DNA of 64,000 nucleotides, taken from positions 62,001-126,000 of the forward strand of contig DATMAG010000045.1 in assembly GCA_035560235.1 (NCBI GenBank), in the 5' to 3' direction. The notes beneath the pieces are model-generated. The model saw nothing but the letters and a program-made list of their open reading frames with translations. It ran no database searches and was not told the DNA's origin. A program made the position numbers and the translations under genes. Shown one piece after another: positions 22,738 through 30,661 of this stretch (positions are counted from its first letter, which is position 1; every line of letters begins with the position of its first letter). Source of the stretch: DASRDU01 sp035560235. Lineage in GTDB: Bacteria; Acidobacteriota; Blastocatellia; RBC074.

Positions 22738-23937
22738 ATGAACGACCTGCTCGCTTATCGCACACAATTTCCGATTCTCGAAAGCTCGGTTTACCTGGTC
22801 AGCCACTCGCTCGGCGCGATGCCGCAGCAGGCTTATGACAGGCTGCGCGAATATGCCGATCTGTGGGCGACACGCGGAGTGCGCGCCTGGGCCGAAGGCT
22901 GGTGGGAAAAGCCCGTCACCACCGGCGACAAAATTGCAAAGATCATCGGCGCTGATCCGGGCACGGTCGCGATGCATCAGAACGTTTCGGTCTGCCAGTC
23001 AGTCATCATCTCGTGCTTCGATCTGGAGAAGGCGAAACGGACTGGCCGCGACAGGATAGTTTATGAAGCGCTCAACTTTCCGTCGGTGATGTACGTTTAC
23101 GAAGCTCACGCGAAGGCTGCGGGGCTGCGCATCGTTGAGGTGCCGAGCGACGACGGCATCACGATTGACACTGAGCGGATGCTTGAGGCGATTGATGAAC
23201 AGACGCTGCTCGTGCCGGTTTCGCATGTACTTTTCAAGAGCGCGTTCATTCAGGATGCAAAGGCGATCATCGAAAAGGCCCACTCGGTCGGCGCGATGGT
23301 TGTGCTTGATGCTTATCAGTCGGCTGGCACAGTGCCGCTCAACGTCAAAGAGCTGAATGTTGATTTTGCGACGGGCGGTTCGGTGAAGTGGCTCTGCGGC
23401 GGGCCGGGCGCGGGTTATCTGTACGTGCGGCCTGATCTGCAAACAAAGTTCGAACCCAGAGTGACCGGCTGGGCGGCGCATCGGCATCCGTTCGCCTTTG
23501 AGACTGAAATTGATTATGCGCCGGACATTCACCGTTTTCTGCACGGCACGCCTGCGGTTCCGGCGCTGTATGCGGCAGAGGCTGGTTATGAGATTGTTGC
23601 TGAAATCGGAGTCGAGCGGATTCGCGCCCGGTCAATGCAGCAGACGGCGCGCCTCGTTGAACTGGCTGAAGCCGAAGGCTGGCGCATCAACTCTCCGCGT
23701 GATCCCGCCCGACGCGCCGGTTCAGTCATCCTCGATGTGCCGCAGGCGGCGGCGGTGACTCAGGAACTGCTGCGCCGCAATTTTCTGGTTGATTACCGGC
23801 CCGGCGCGGGCATTCGCCTGGGGCCGCACTTTTACAACACTGACGAAGAGCTTGACGCAGTGATCAGCGAAATCAGGCAGATCCTCGCCACGAAGGCTTA
23901 TGAACGCCATCTGCAGGCCGGTGGCGCGCGGTTCTGA
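22738..23937 (+). CDS. Kynureninase-like PLP enzyme (aminotransferase class V fold)
   Basis: The 399 residues have the class-V aminotransferase fold. The opening VYLVSHSLGAMP and RAWAEGWWEKP resemble kynureninase, and the PLP lysine sits in GGSVKWLCGGPGAGYLYV, followed by GWAAHRHPFAF. With kynA upstream, the likely reaction is hydrolysis of kynurenine to anthranilate and alanine. A cysteine-desulfurase-like relative is an alternative. The ATG at 22738 is chosen because homology starts there; the frame extends upstream into the Uma2 gene. Confidence 0.75.
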   Translation: MNDLLAYRTQFPILESSVYLVSHSLGAMPQQAYDRLREYADLWATRGVRAWAEGWWEKPVTTGDKIAKIIGADPGTVAMHQNVSVCQSVIISCFDLEKAKRTGRDRIVYEALNFPSVMYVYEAHAKAAGLRIVEVPSDDGITIDTERMLEAIDEQTLLVPVSHVLFKSAFIQDAKAIIEKAHSVGAMVVLDAYQSAGTVPLNVKELNVDFATGGSVKWLCGGPGAGYLYVRPDLQTKFEPRVTGWAAHRHPFAFETEIDYAPDIHRFLHGTPAVPALYAAEAGYEIVAEIGVERIRARSMQQTARLVELAEAEGWRINSPRDPARRAGSVILDVPQAAAVTQELLRRNFLVDYRPGAGIRLGPHFYNTDEELDAVISEIRQILATKAYERHLQAGGARF

Positions 23938-23958
23938 AAAAGCGCCCCGCAGCAGGCA

Positions 23959-25089
23959 TCAGTTCAGAGGAATGTGTTCGACGATTTCGAGTTCGAAGCC
24001 TTCAAGCGAATGCAGGCGGGGCGGGTGATTGGACAGGAGTCTCAGCTTTCTGACGCCGAGTTCGTGCAGAATCTGCGCGCCGGTGCCGTAATCGCGCACC
24101 TGCGGCATCGGCGGATGATCCTCTTCGCGGTATTCCTCGCCTGCGGCCTGTGCGCGTTCCAGACTGCGCAGTTGTGCGACCAGCCCGACGCCCATCATCT
24201 CCTGCTTCAGATAAAGCACCACGCCGCTGCCTTCACGCGCAATCATCTTCAGCGCGCTCTGCAACTGCGCGCCGCGATCATCAAGCAGACTGCCGAACAC
24301 ATCGCTCAGCACCATCTGCGTGTGAACCCGCACCAGCACCGGCTCATCGGCTTTGATCCCGCCCATCACCATCGCCAGATGAATTTCACCGTTGAGTGTG
24401 TTTTCAAAGGCGATGGCGCGAAAGATGCCGTGCGTGGTCGGGACGTCGGCTTCGGCAATGCGGCGCACAAAGACTTCGGTGCGCAGGCGGTAACGAATCA
24501 GATCGGCGACTGAAATGATGTTGAGGTGATGACGCCTGGCAAATTCGACCAGTTGCGGCAGTCGCGCCATCGTGCCGTCTTCATTCATCACTTCGCAGAT
24601 CACCGCCGCCGGAGTCAGGCCCGCGATGCGCGCCAGATCAACGCTCGCTTCGGTCTGTCCGGGGCGCATCAGCACGCCGCCTTTGCGAGCACGCAGCGGA
24701 AAGACGTGGCCGGGCCGCGCCAGATCAGCGGCCTTCGTGCGCGGATCAGCCGCCGTGCGAATCGTCGTCGCGCGGTCAGCCGCCGAAATGCCCGTCGTCA
24801 CGCCGCGCCGCGCTTCAATTGAAACAGTAAAGGCCGTGCCAAAGCCGGATGAGTTCTCTTCGTGCGACACCTGCAAGGGCAGCCTGAGTTCATCGCATCG
24901 TTCCTCGGTCATCGGCATGCAGATCAGGCCGCGTCCTTCGCGGGCCATGAAGTTGATGATTTCAGGCGTGACCATCTCAGCCGCGCAGGCCAGATCGCCT
25001 TCATTTTCGCGGTCTTCGTCGTCGGTGATGATGACCATCCGCCCGGCGCGAAAGTCTTCAATGGCTTGTTCGATGGTGGCGAAATGCAT
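23959..25089 (-). CDS. ribB: RibBA-type protein with intact DHBP synthase and degenerate GTP cyclohydrolase II domain
   Basis: Residues 1-200 are a standard 3,4-dihydroxy-2-butanone-4-phosphate synthase: DDEDRENEGDL (23-33), GRGLICMPMT and RPGHVFPLRAR. It makes the four-carbon precursor of riboflavin from ribulose-5-phosphate. Residues about 205-376 align with GTP cyclohydrolase II, but the zinc ligands are lost: the usual HSECLTGD is HTQMVLSD (256-263), RCDCG is LDDRG, and RQEGRGIGL is KQEMMGVGL. The second activity is therefore probably absent, as in RibBX-type hybrids. The strand and neighbours (ribE at 25537) fit riboflavin synthesis. Confidence 0.9.
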   Translation of the reverse strand: MHFATIEQAIEDFRAGRMVIITDDEDRENEGDLACAAEMVTPEIINFMAREGRGLICMPMTEERCDELRLPLQVSHEENSSGFGTAFTVSIEARRGVTTGISAADRATTIRTAADPRTKAADLARPGHVFPLRARKGGVLMRPGQTEASVDLARIAGLTPAAVICEVMNEDGTMARLPQLVEFARRHHLNIISVADLIRYRLRTEVFVRRIAEADVPTTHGIFRAIAFENTLNGEIHLAMVMGGIKADEPVLVRVHTQMVLSDVFGSLLDDRGAQLQSALKMIAREGSGVVLYLKQEMMGVGLVAQLRSLERAQAAGEEYREEDHPPMPQVRDYGTGAQILHELGVRKLRLLSNHPPRLHSLEGFELEIVEHIPLN

Positions 25090-25149
25090 TCAGTTCAAAA
25101 GGACAGCGAATCAGAGTTCATTGCTGCCCCGTCATTCGTGAAGTTTTGA

Positions 25150-25335
25150 AATGGAACGCGGATAAAACAGACGCGGCAGATCAGAACGGATCAGATCAGG
25201 TTCAATCCGTCGCATCAGTTTCATCCGTGTTCTATTCCGTTTCTCAGAATGGAACGCGGATTGAACGGGCAGGACAGATCAGAACGGATTCTGATCTGTC
25301 CCCATCGGTCGCATCAGTTTCATCCGTGTTCCATT
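25150..25335. repeat. Tandem pair of inverted repeats, family C
   Basis: Two hairpins follow each other: 25150-25236 and 25248-25335. Each opens with AATGGAACGCGGAT and closes with TTTCATCCGTGTTC[TC]ATT. The second has an inner perfect stem ACAGATCAGAA/TTCTGATCTGT. They lie upstream of the ribB start on the opposite side of a gene remnant. Confidence 0.8.
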
Positions 25336-25381
25336 TGCGTGTGGATTTCAAATCTCCATCCCTGATTCGCTGCACGGACAG

Positions 25382-25510
25382 TTACGGTTTGATCGGCGCA
25401 GGCTTGCGCGGAAACTTCTCATCGCTCATCGCGGCGTTGTAGAGAAACGCGGCCCTGATCGTCGCAGCCTGCTTCATGTCATCGGCCTGAATCCGGTCGA
25501 AGACGTCCAT
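25382..25510 (-). pseudogene. C-terminal remnant of a peptidase-like gene
   Basis: On the minus strand, MDVFDRIQADDMKQAATIRA continues through AAFLYNAAMSDEKFPRKP to a TAA stop. This resembles the extreme C-terminus of secreted M28/M20-type metallopeptidases in Acidobacteriota, which often end in a DEK/DEM-LPRKP tail. An in-frame TAA lies 15 bases before the ATG and nothing else of a peptidase is present, so it is a truncated relic. Family recall is from memory. Confidence 0.45.
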
Positions 25511-25536
25511 GAAGGCAGATTGATGTTACGGATTCT

Positions 25537-26178
25537 TCAGTATCCCAGTTCCTGCAATTTCTCCAGCGTCAGCCCGCCCGCTTCGTTCAGCCGTGACTGC
25601 ATCATACGTTCGACGTAGCGGGCGATGATGTCAACCTCAAGGTTCACGGCGTCGCCGCGTTTGAGCGCCGACAGATTTGTGACCTGCCAGGTGTGCGGAA
25701 TCACAGCAATTTCAAGCCACGTCTCACCGAGCGCAGCGACGGTCAGACTGATGCCATCAACTGTGATCGAACCCTTTTCGACGATGTACCGGGCAAGCTG
25801 TGCGGGAAAGCCGATGCGCACAACGTAGCCGTTGCCTTCAGGCCGCGCTTCGAGAAATTCGCCCGTGCCGTCAACGTGGCCCTGGACGATGTGGCCGCCG
25901 AGCCGTGACGAAGGCATCAGCGGGCGCTCAAGGTTGACGCGGGTCCCGGCGCGCATCTGTCGCAGGCTGGTGCGGCGCAGCGTTTCGGCTGAGACATCGG
26001 CGCAAAAACTCTGGCCGGAAATTTCAACGACTGTCAGGCAGACGCCGTTGACGGCAATGCTGTCACCGATGCGTGAAGCTTCAAGCACGGCGCGGGCGGC
26101 GATTTCAACGCGCGCGCTGTCGGTTGAAGTGGTGATCTTTCTGATCGTGCCTGTTTCTTCGATGATTCCGGTGAACAT
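25537..26178 (-). CDS. ribE: Riboflavin synthase, alpha subunit
   Basis: The 213 residues start MFTGIIEETGTI and repeat the lumazine-binding barrel twice (about 1-95 and 96-195), with GVCLTV and GISLTV as paired motifs. The enzyme dismutates two 6,7-dimethyl-8-ribityllumazines into riboflavin. Its ATG overlaps the last base of the cmk stop codon (26178), so the two genes are translationally coupled. Confidence 0.94.
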   Translation of the reverse strand: MFTGIIEETGTIRKITTSTDSARVEIAARAVLEASRIGDSIAVNGVCLTVVEISGQSFCADVSAETLRRTSLRQMRAGTRVNLERPLMPSSRLGGHIVQGHVDGTGEFLEARPEGNGYVVRIGFPAQLARYIVEKGSITVDGISLTVAALGETWLEIAVIPHTWQVTNLSALKRGDAVNLEVDIIARYVERMMQSRLNEAGGLTLEKLQELGY

Positions 26179-26873
26179 CAGGAAATCTGAGATTTGAAAT
26201 TCGGGATTTGAGACTGTTTTGACTGCACGATGCGCAGGATTTTTTCGACCACGGCCTGAGCATCGGCTTCTGACGAATCAATGTGAATCGCGTCATCGGC
26301 GAGCGTGAGCGGCGAATCCTCGCGGGTCTTGTCACGATAATCGCGCGATTCGATCTCCTGCTTCATTACTTCGAGCGATTTCACGGCGACGCCTTTGGCC
26401 AGGTCCTCGGCATAGCGGCGCTGAGCGCGGGCTTCGGGCGAAGCGTCGAGATAGAACTTGGCGTCAGCATTCGGAAAGACGACGGTGCCGATGTCGCGGC
26501 CTTCCATCACGACGTTGCCGGTGCGGCCCATCTCCTGCTGCCGGGCAACGAGCGCGCGGCGCACCGCCGGAATCGCTGACACAATCGAAGCCGCCTGCGA
26601 AACCTGCGGCGTGCGAATCTCGCCGGTGATGTTGCGGCCATCAATAATGACCTGCATTGCATCAACCGTGCCGGTCAGTTCGATGCGGGAATTTTCGGCA
26701 ATCGCGCTGATGCGGTCAGTCTCATCAAGCGCAATTCCTTCGTGCAGCGATTTCCACGCCACGGCGCGGTACATCGCGCCCGTGTCAATGTAAAGAAAGC
26801 CCAGCCGTCGCGCCAGTTCCTTTGCAACCGTGCTTTTGCCTGCGCCGGCGGGGCCGTCAATGGCGATGATCAT
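26178..26873 (-). CDS. cmk: Cytidylate kinase
   Basis: The 231-residue protein has the P-loop GPAGAGKST (7-15), the YIDTGAMYRA loop and RDIGTVVFPNA. It phosphorylates CMP and dCMP. The last 9-12 residues are encoded by a low-complexity repeat and are not part of the family fold. It lies upstream of, and overlaps, ribE. The usual partner rpsA does not follow. Confidence 0.94.
   Translation of the reverse strand: MIIAIDGPAGAGKSTVAKELARRLGFLYIDTGAMYRAVAWKSLHEGIALDETDRISAIAENSRIELTGTVDAMQVIIDGRNITGEIRTPQVSQAASIVSAIPAVRRALVARQQEMGRTGNVVMEGRDIGTVVFPNADAKFYLDASPEARAQRRYAEDLAKGVAVKSLEVMKQEIESRDYRDKTREDSPLTLADDAIHIDSSEADAQAVVEKILRIVQSKQSQIPNFKSQIS
26182..26213. repeat. Low-complexity GATTTGA-type repeat inside the cmk 3' end
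   Basis: Units of the form GAAATCTGAGATTTGAAATT recur degenerately here. A closely similar stretch lies at 47054-47087, upstream of the 2-hydroxyacid dehydrogenase. In cmk it encodes the non-homologous tail IPNFKSQIS; in the other gene's upstream frame it reads IPGFKPQIS. Confidence 0.7.
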
Positions 26874-26877
26874 AAGA

Positions 26878-26956
26878 CAGTGGTTAGTGGTCAGTGACCA
26901 GTGGTTAGTGGTCGGCAGGTTTATTGACTGCTGACAACTAACTGCCAGTCACTGTT
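26878..26956. repeat. AGTGGTC-type repeat, family D copy 1
   Basis: CAGTGGTTAGTGGTCAGTGA and partly complementary sequence ending GCCAGTCACTG form an imperfect inverted repeat between cmk and the threonine aldolase. The right arm runs into the aldolase 3' end. Better-preserved copies lie at 52860-52923 and 53799-53895. Confidence 0.7.
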
Positions 26957-27969
26957 TTCATGACATTCAGAGCTTTTTCTATTCCTTCGCGGCTGACATC
27001 GTAATGCGTGACCATGCGCATTTCACGCGCGTTGATGCCGTTGGCGAGAATGCCTTCGGCTTTGAGCGCAGCGGAAAACTGCGCCGTGGTCATTCCGGTC
27101 TCAGCGATGTCAAAAATCACAATGTTGGTCTGCACGGTTGCGTGATCAATCCGCACGCCGCGCATTTCGGCCAGGCCTTCAGCCAGCCGCTTTGCATTGG
27201 CGTGATCGGCAGGCAGCAGCTTCGGTGATTCTTCAAGCGCAATCATTCCGGCGGCGGCGAGAATGCCGACCTGCCGCATGCCGCCGCCCAGGCGTTTGCG
27301 CCAGGCTCTGGCTTCGTCAATGAAATCGCGCCTGCCGAGAATCAGCGAACCGACCGGCGCGCCGAGGCCTTTCGACAGGCAGAACATCACCGAATCGAAC
27401 GGGCGCGCAATTTCAGCAACGGTTGTGTCAAGCGCGACCGCAGCGTTGAAGATGCGCGCTCCGTCAAGATGCACGGGCAGACCCAATGAATGCGCGAGGT
27501 CGCAGATTTCAGCCGCCACCGCGAGCGGCATCACCGAGCCGCCGGCCATGTTGTGCGAATTTTCGAGCGCGACGAGTGAGGTCGGCGTGACGTAATACGG
27601 CGCCTGATGATGAATCGCTCCGGCGACGAGTTCGCGCGTCAGCATTCCGTCCTCACCGCGCACCGGGCGCAGCGTGACGCCGGAAAAGACCGCCGAGCCG
27701 CCCATTTCGTAATTGTAAATGTGGCTGCGCTCTTCAAGGATGACTTCGGTTCCTGGCCGCGTGTGCAGTTTGACACAAAGCTGATTGCCCATCGAACCGG
27801 TCGGCACAAACAGGGCGGCTTCCTTGTCGAAGATTTCAGCGGCGCGCTGCTGCAACCGGTTAACGGTCGGGTCTTCGCCGTAAACGTCGTCGCCGACTTC
27901 GGCTTCGGCCATGGCGCGGCGCATCGCGGGCGTCGGGCGGGTGACAGTGTCGCTTCTCAGATCAATCAT
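26938..27969 (-). CDS. ltaE: Low-specificity L-threonine aldolase
   Basis: The 343 residues begin MIDLRSDTVTRPTPAMR, the family's invariant N-terminus. They contain HLDGARIFNAA and the PLP lysine in CLSKGLGAPVGS. It cleaves threonine or allo-threonine into glycine and acetaldehyde. The start at 27967-27969 overlaps the stop of the upstream coiled-coil gene by 8 bases. A longer reading frame adds 19 residues without family similarity. Confidence 0.93.
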   Translation of the reverse strand: MIDLRSDTVTRPTPAMRRAMAEAEVGDDVYGEDPTVNRLQQRAAEIFDKEAALFVPTGSMGNQLCVKLHTRPGTEVILEERSHIYNYEMGGSAVFSGVTLRPVRGEDGMLTRELVAGAIHHQAPYYVTPTSLVALENSHNMAGGSVMPLAVAAEICDLAHSLGLPVHLDGARIFNAAVALDTTVAEIARPFDSVMFCLSKGLGAPVGSLILGRRDFIDEARAWRKRLGGGMRQVGILAAAGMIALEESPKLLPADHANAKRLAEGLAEMRGVRIDHATVQTNIVIFDIAETGMTTAQFSAALKAEGILANGINAREMRMVTHYDVSREGIEKALNVMKTVTGS

Positions 27970-28372
27970 CGTTCTCGTCGTTCTTCTTTTTTCCATTGCC
28001 ATTTTGCTCGTTGAAATAACGCTCAACGAGCAGTGAAATAAAATTGTCCATGCGCCCGGTCAGATCATCCACGCGGGCCGAAACTATGTTCACACTGGCG
28101 GTCGTTTCCTTAACGCGCCGGTCAGTCTCTTTCGACTGTTCGGCCAGCGAATTGATCATACTGAACGCTGCCGTCATTGCGCCCTCAAGGTTGCTGATCC
28201 GTTCATCGTGTTTGTCGGTCAGTTCTTCGCTCTTATGCAATCGCTCTTCTGACTGAGCCTGAGCTGCCAGAAGTCTTCCGACCTCCTCGCTCAGCTTTTC
28301 AAGCCGGGCGAACAGCCTTGCTTCCTGCTCAGCAAGGAACTCAATTTTCCTGTCCAGACTGTCGTCTGACAT
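27962..28372 (-). CDS. Hypothetical coiled-coil protein
   Basis: The 136 residues are almost entirely charged heptad-like sequence (about 5-115), ending in a hydrophilic NGNGKKKNDENDD tail. There is no signal peptide or membrane helix. It lies 15 bases downstream of hemW and overlaps ltaE, so it is co-transcribed. No family is recognised; it could be a small structural or scaffolding protein. Confidence 0.7.
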   Translation of the reverse strand: MSDDSLDRKIEFLAEQEARLFARLEKLSEEVGRLLAAQAQSEERLHKSEELTDKHDERISNLEGAMTAAFSMINSLAEQSKETDRRVKETTASVNIVSARVDDLTGRMDNFISLLVERYFNEQNGNGKKKNDENDD

Positions 28373-28387
28373 AAATTCCTCCGGGGG

Positions 28388-29545
28388 TCAGACAAATGCC
28401 GCGAAAACTTCATTCGCCAGCACGGTTCCGGCGCGTGAAATTTTCAGTGTTTCATCGCTCAGTTCAATCAGCCCGGCTTCATTCAGGCGTTCCAGTTCGT
28501 CGCGGTAACGTTCGCGCACGCTGATGCCGAAGCGACGTTCGTGGCTGGTCAGATTCACGCCGTCCTTCAGTCTGAGGCGCAGGAACAATGCTTCGCTCTG
28601 CCGGTCGTCATCGCTGAGTTCAGTGCGTTCTGTGACGGCGGATTCGCCGCGTTCGATGCGCTCCAGGTATTCGTGAATGTTGCGCGTGTTCGACCAGCGC
28701 GAATGGCCGTTGTAACCGGCGGCGGAAACTCCGAAGGCGTGGTACGGCGCGCCAGTCCAGTATTTCAGATTGTGCCGCGACTCGCGACCTGGACGCGCCC
28801 AGTTGGAGATTTCGTAATGCTCAAAGCCTTGCGCGGCTGCCGCGTCAAGCAGTTCAAAATACATCGCCACGGTCAGTTCGTCATCAATCGCGCGCAGTTC
28901 GCCGCGCCGGATGCGGTGCAGCAGCGGCGCGTCCTTGTAAAGTTCGAGCAGGTAGACTGACAGGTGGTCAGGCTCAAGCGCAAAGGCTTCGTCAAGATTG
29001 CGCCGCCACGTTTCCATCTTCTGTTCAGGCAGCCCGGCGATCAGGTCGAGGCTGATATTGTCGAATCCGGCTTCGCGCGCGAGGTGAATTGCGGCGCGGG
29101 CGTCAGCCGCAGTGTGCGTGCGCCCGATCATCTGTAGTTCGCCGTCATCGAACGACTGCACGCCGAAGCTCAGGCGGTTGAGGCCGGTGTGACGCAACTC
29201 TTTCAGATATTCGAGCGAGACTGAACCGGGATTGGCTTCGGCCGTGATTTCGGTGTCGGGCGCGACTTCAAATTCGGCGCGGCAGAGTTCAATCAGGCTG
29301 GCAAGCTGTTCGATTGACAGCGTGGTGGGCGTGCCGCCGCCGAAATAGATCGTGTCAACCTGGCGCAATCCAGGCGCGGCGCTGAGCGTTGCGGCGGTGC
29401 GCCTGATTTCGCATTGCAGGGCGGCCACGTACTGCCGCGCCAGTTCGGATTCATAGCCGCCGGTGGCAAAGTTACAGTAATGACAGCGCGTGGCGCAGAA
29501 CGGAATGTGAAGGTAAAGACCTGCCGCTTGCTCACTACTCCACAT
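28388..29545 (-). CDS. hemW: Radical SAM haem chaperone/coproporphyrinogen oxidase-like HemW
   Basis: The 385-residue protein has the cluster motif CATRCHYCNF (C17, C21, C24), the FGGGTPTTL glycine motif, EANPGSV and the C-terminal HemN-type domain. The CxxxCxxCNF form lacking the HemN N-terminal extension indicates HemW, a haem-binding protein thought to insert haem into respiratory enzymes. It follows the LolA-like gene by 5 bases. Confidence 0.9.
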   Translation of the reverse strand: MWSSEQAAGLYLHIPFCATRCHYCNFATGGYESELARQYVAALQCEIRRTAATLSAAPGLRQVDTIYFGGGTPTTLSIEQLASLIELCRAEFEVAPDTEITAEANPGSVSLEYLKELRHTGLNRLSFGVQSFDDGELQMIGRTHTAADARAAIHLAREAGFDNISLDLIAGLPEQKMETWRRNLDEAFALEPDHLSVYLLELYKDAPLLHRIRRGELRAIDDELTVAMYFELLDAAAAQGFEHYEISNWARPGRESRHNLKYWTGAPYHAFGVSAAGYNGHSRWSNTRNIHEYLERIERGESAVTERTELSDDDRQSEALFLRLRLKDGVNLTSHERRFGISVRERYRDELERLNEAGLIELSDETLKISRAGTVLANEVFAAFV

Positions 29546-29550
29546 AGAAT

Positions 29551-30381
29551 TCAGGGGCCGGGCTTCTGCGCCGTCTCTGCCGCCTTGTTTGCGCCGCCGG
29601 TCTTGAAGGCGCTTTCTTCAAGCTGCACGTTGTAAGCGACTTCGACGACCTTGCGTTCCTCGATCTTTCTGCCGTTCTCGAAGACCAGAATCTGGTACGG
29701 GACGAGGGTGTTCTGGATGGCGTGGAAGTCCGAAAACTCAAAGCGGTATTTGACCGGCTCGGCGTCCGGCTTGGGTTTCGTTTCGTATTCGAGGTAGAGA
29801 ATGCGCAGGCTCTTGCGGCTGATGTAATAGCGCGTGCGTTCGCCGTCGGGCGGGATCAGGTCAATGATGTCGAGTTCGAGCGGCCCGATCTTCTGATTGC
29901 CGACATATTCCAGCTTCGCTTCGATCTCCTTGTAACGCAGCAGCGATTCATAGCTGTGGAAGTGCGAGGCGCGAAAGGCTCTGGTTGTGGCTTCATCCGG
30001 TTCGTGCGCCTCGCCATTGAACTGCGCCCAGGTCTTCTGCCCGTCAAAGCCGATCACATATTTCGTCTCGGGCAGTTCCAGTTCGAGCATCACCAGATCT
30101 TCAGTATATTTTTTCTTGCGAATGAATTTGGTTGTCGTGCGCCCTTCGCGGGCCGTGCCGTTCAGCAGCTTGAGATTGGCTTTGATAATGCCGTTGCGCT
30201 GAATCCCGTAAATCGCTCCCCGACTGCCGTAAACCAGAATCACCTTTTCAACCACGTCCTCCGCGCGCGGAGTTTTCTCTCCGGCCCTGCCCGTCGGCAG
30301 ACTGAGGACGCAGGCGACGGCGAGGAGCGCAAGCGCCATAACTGCCTGTCTGCACACTACGAAAAGCCTTGTCAGACTCAT
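29551..30381 (-). CDS. Exported LolA-fold (outer-membrane lipoprotein-sorting-like) protein
   Basis: The 276 residues have a signal peptide (about 1-32, cleavage near GRAG). The sequence then reads as a LolA/LolB-like half barrel: repeated amphipathic strands with YGSRGAIYGIQRNGIIK and FDGQKTWAQ, then YYISRKSLRILYLEYE. Similar exported proteins in Acidobacteriota are annotated as outer-membrane lipoprotein-sorting proteins. Cargo is unknown. It is the first gene of a minus-strand unit with hemW. Confidence 0.65.
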   Translation of the reverse strand: MSLTRLFVVCRQAVMALALLAVACVLSLPTGRAGEKTPRAEDVVEKVILVYGSRGAIYGIQRNGIIKANLKLLNGTAREGRTTTKFIRKKKYTEDLVMLELELPETKYVIGFDGQKTWAQFNGEAHEPDEATTRAFRASHFHSYESLLRYKEIEAKLEYVGNQKIGPLELDIIDLIPPDGERTRYYISRKSLRILYLEYETKPKPDAEPVKYRFEFSDFHAIQNTLVPYQILVFENGRKIEERKVVEVAYNVQLEESAFKTGGANKAAETAQKPGP

Positions 30382-30661
30382 TGAACTTTTACACCTTTCA
30401 GGGTATAACCTGGATTACTTAAATAACCTGCTGCCGAAGATCATAACCTGAGAAACCTGGCGATTACCAGTCTTGCGCCAGTTCGCATCGGACAGTTTAA
30501 GATGAGACTGGACAGAGCGCAGAGTCCGGAACAGGGCACCGGAATTATTTTCGAGTCAGGGTTCACAGCCACGAGCGGATACAGTAGTGCTCTGAGAGCG
30601 GACGTGTCCGGGCGGGCTGAGACTTGAAGCTGCAACAGCCCATAACACAACGGAGATTGGA
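30382..30661. other. 280-bp divergent intergenic region
   Basis: This region separates the LolA-like gene (minus) from the ATP-grasp gene (plus). It has several short AACCTG repeats near 30408-30465 (TATAACCTGGATT, AATAACCTGC, CATAACCTGAG, AAACCTGG), possibly a regulator's binding array. No clear -10/-35 pair or known riboswitch was found. Confidence 0.4.
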
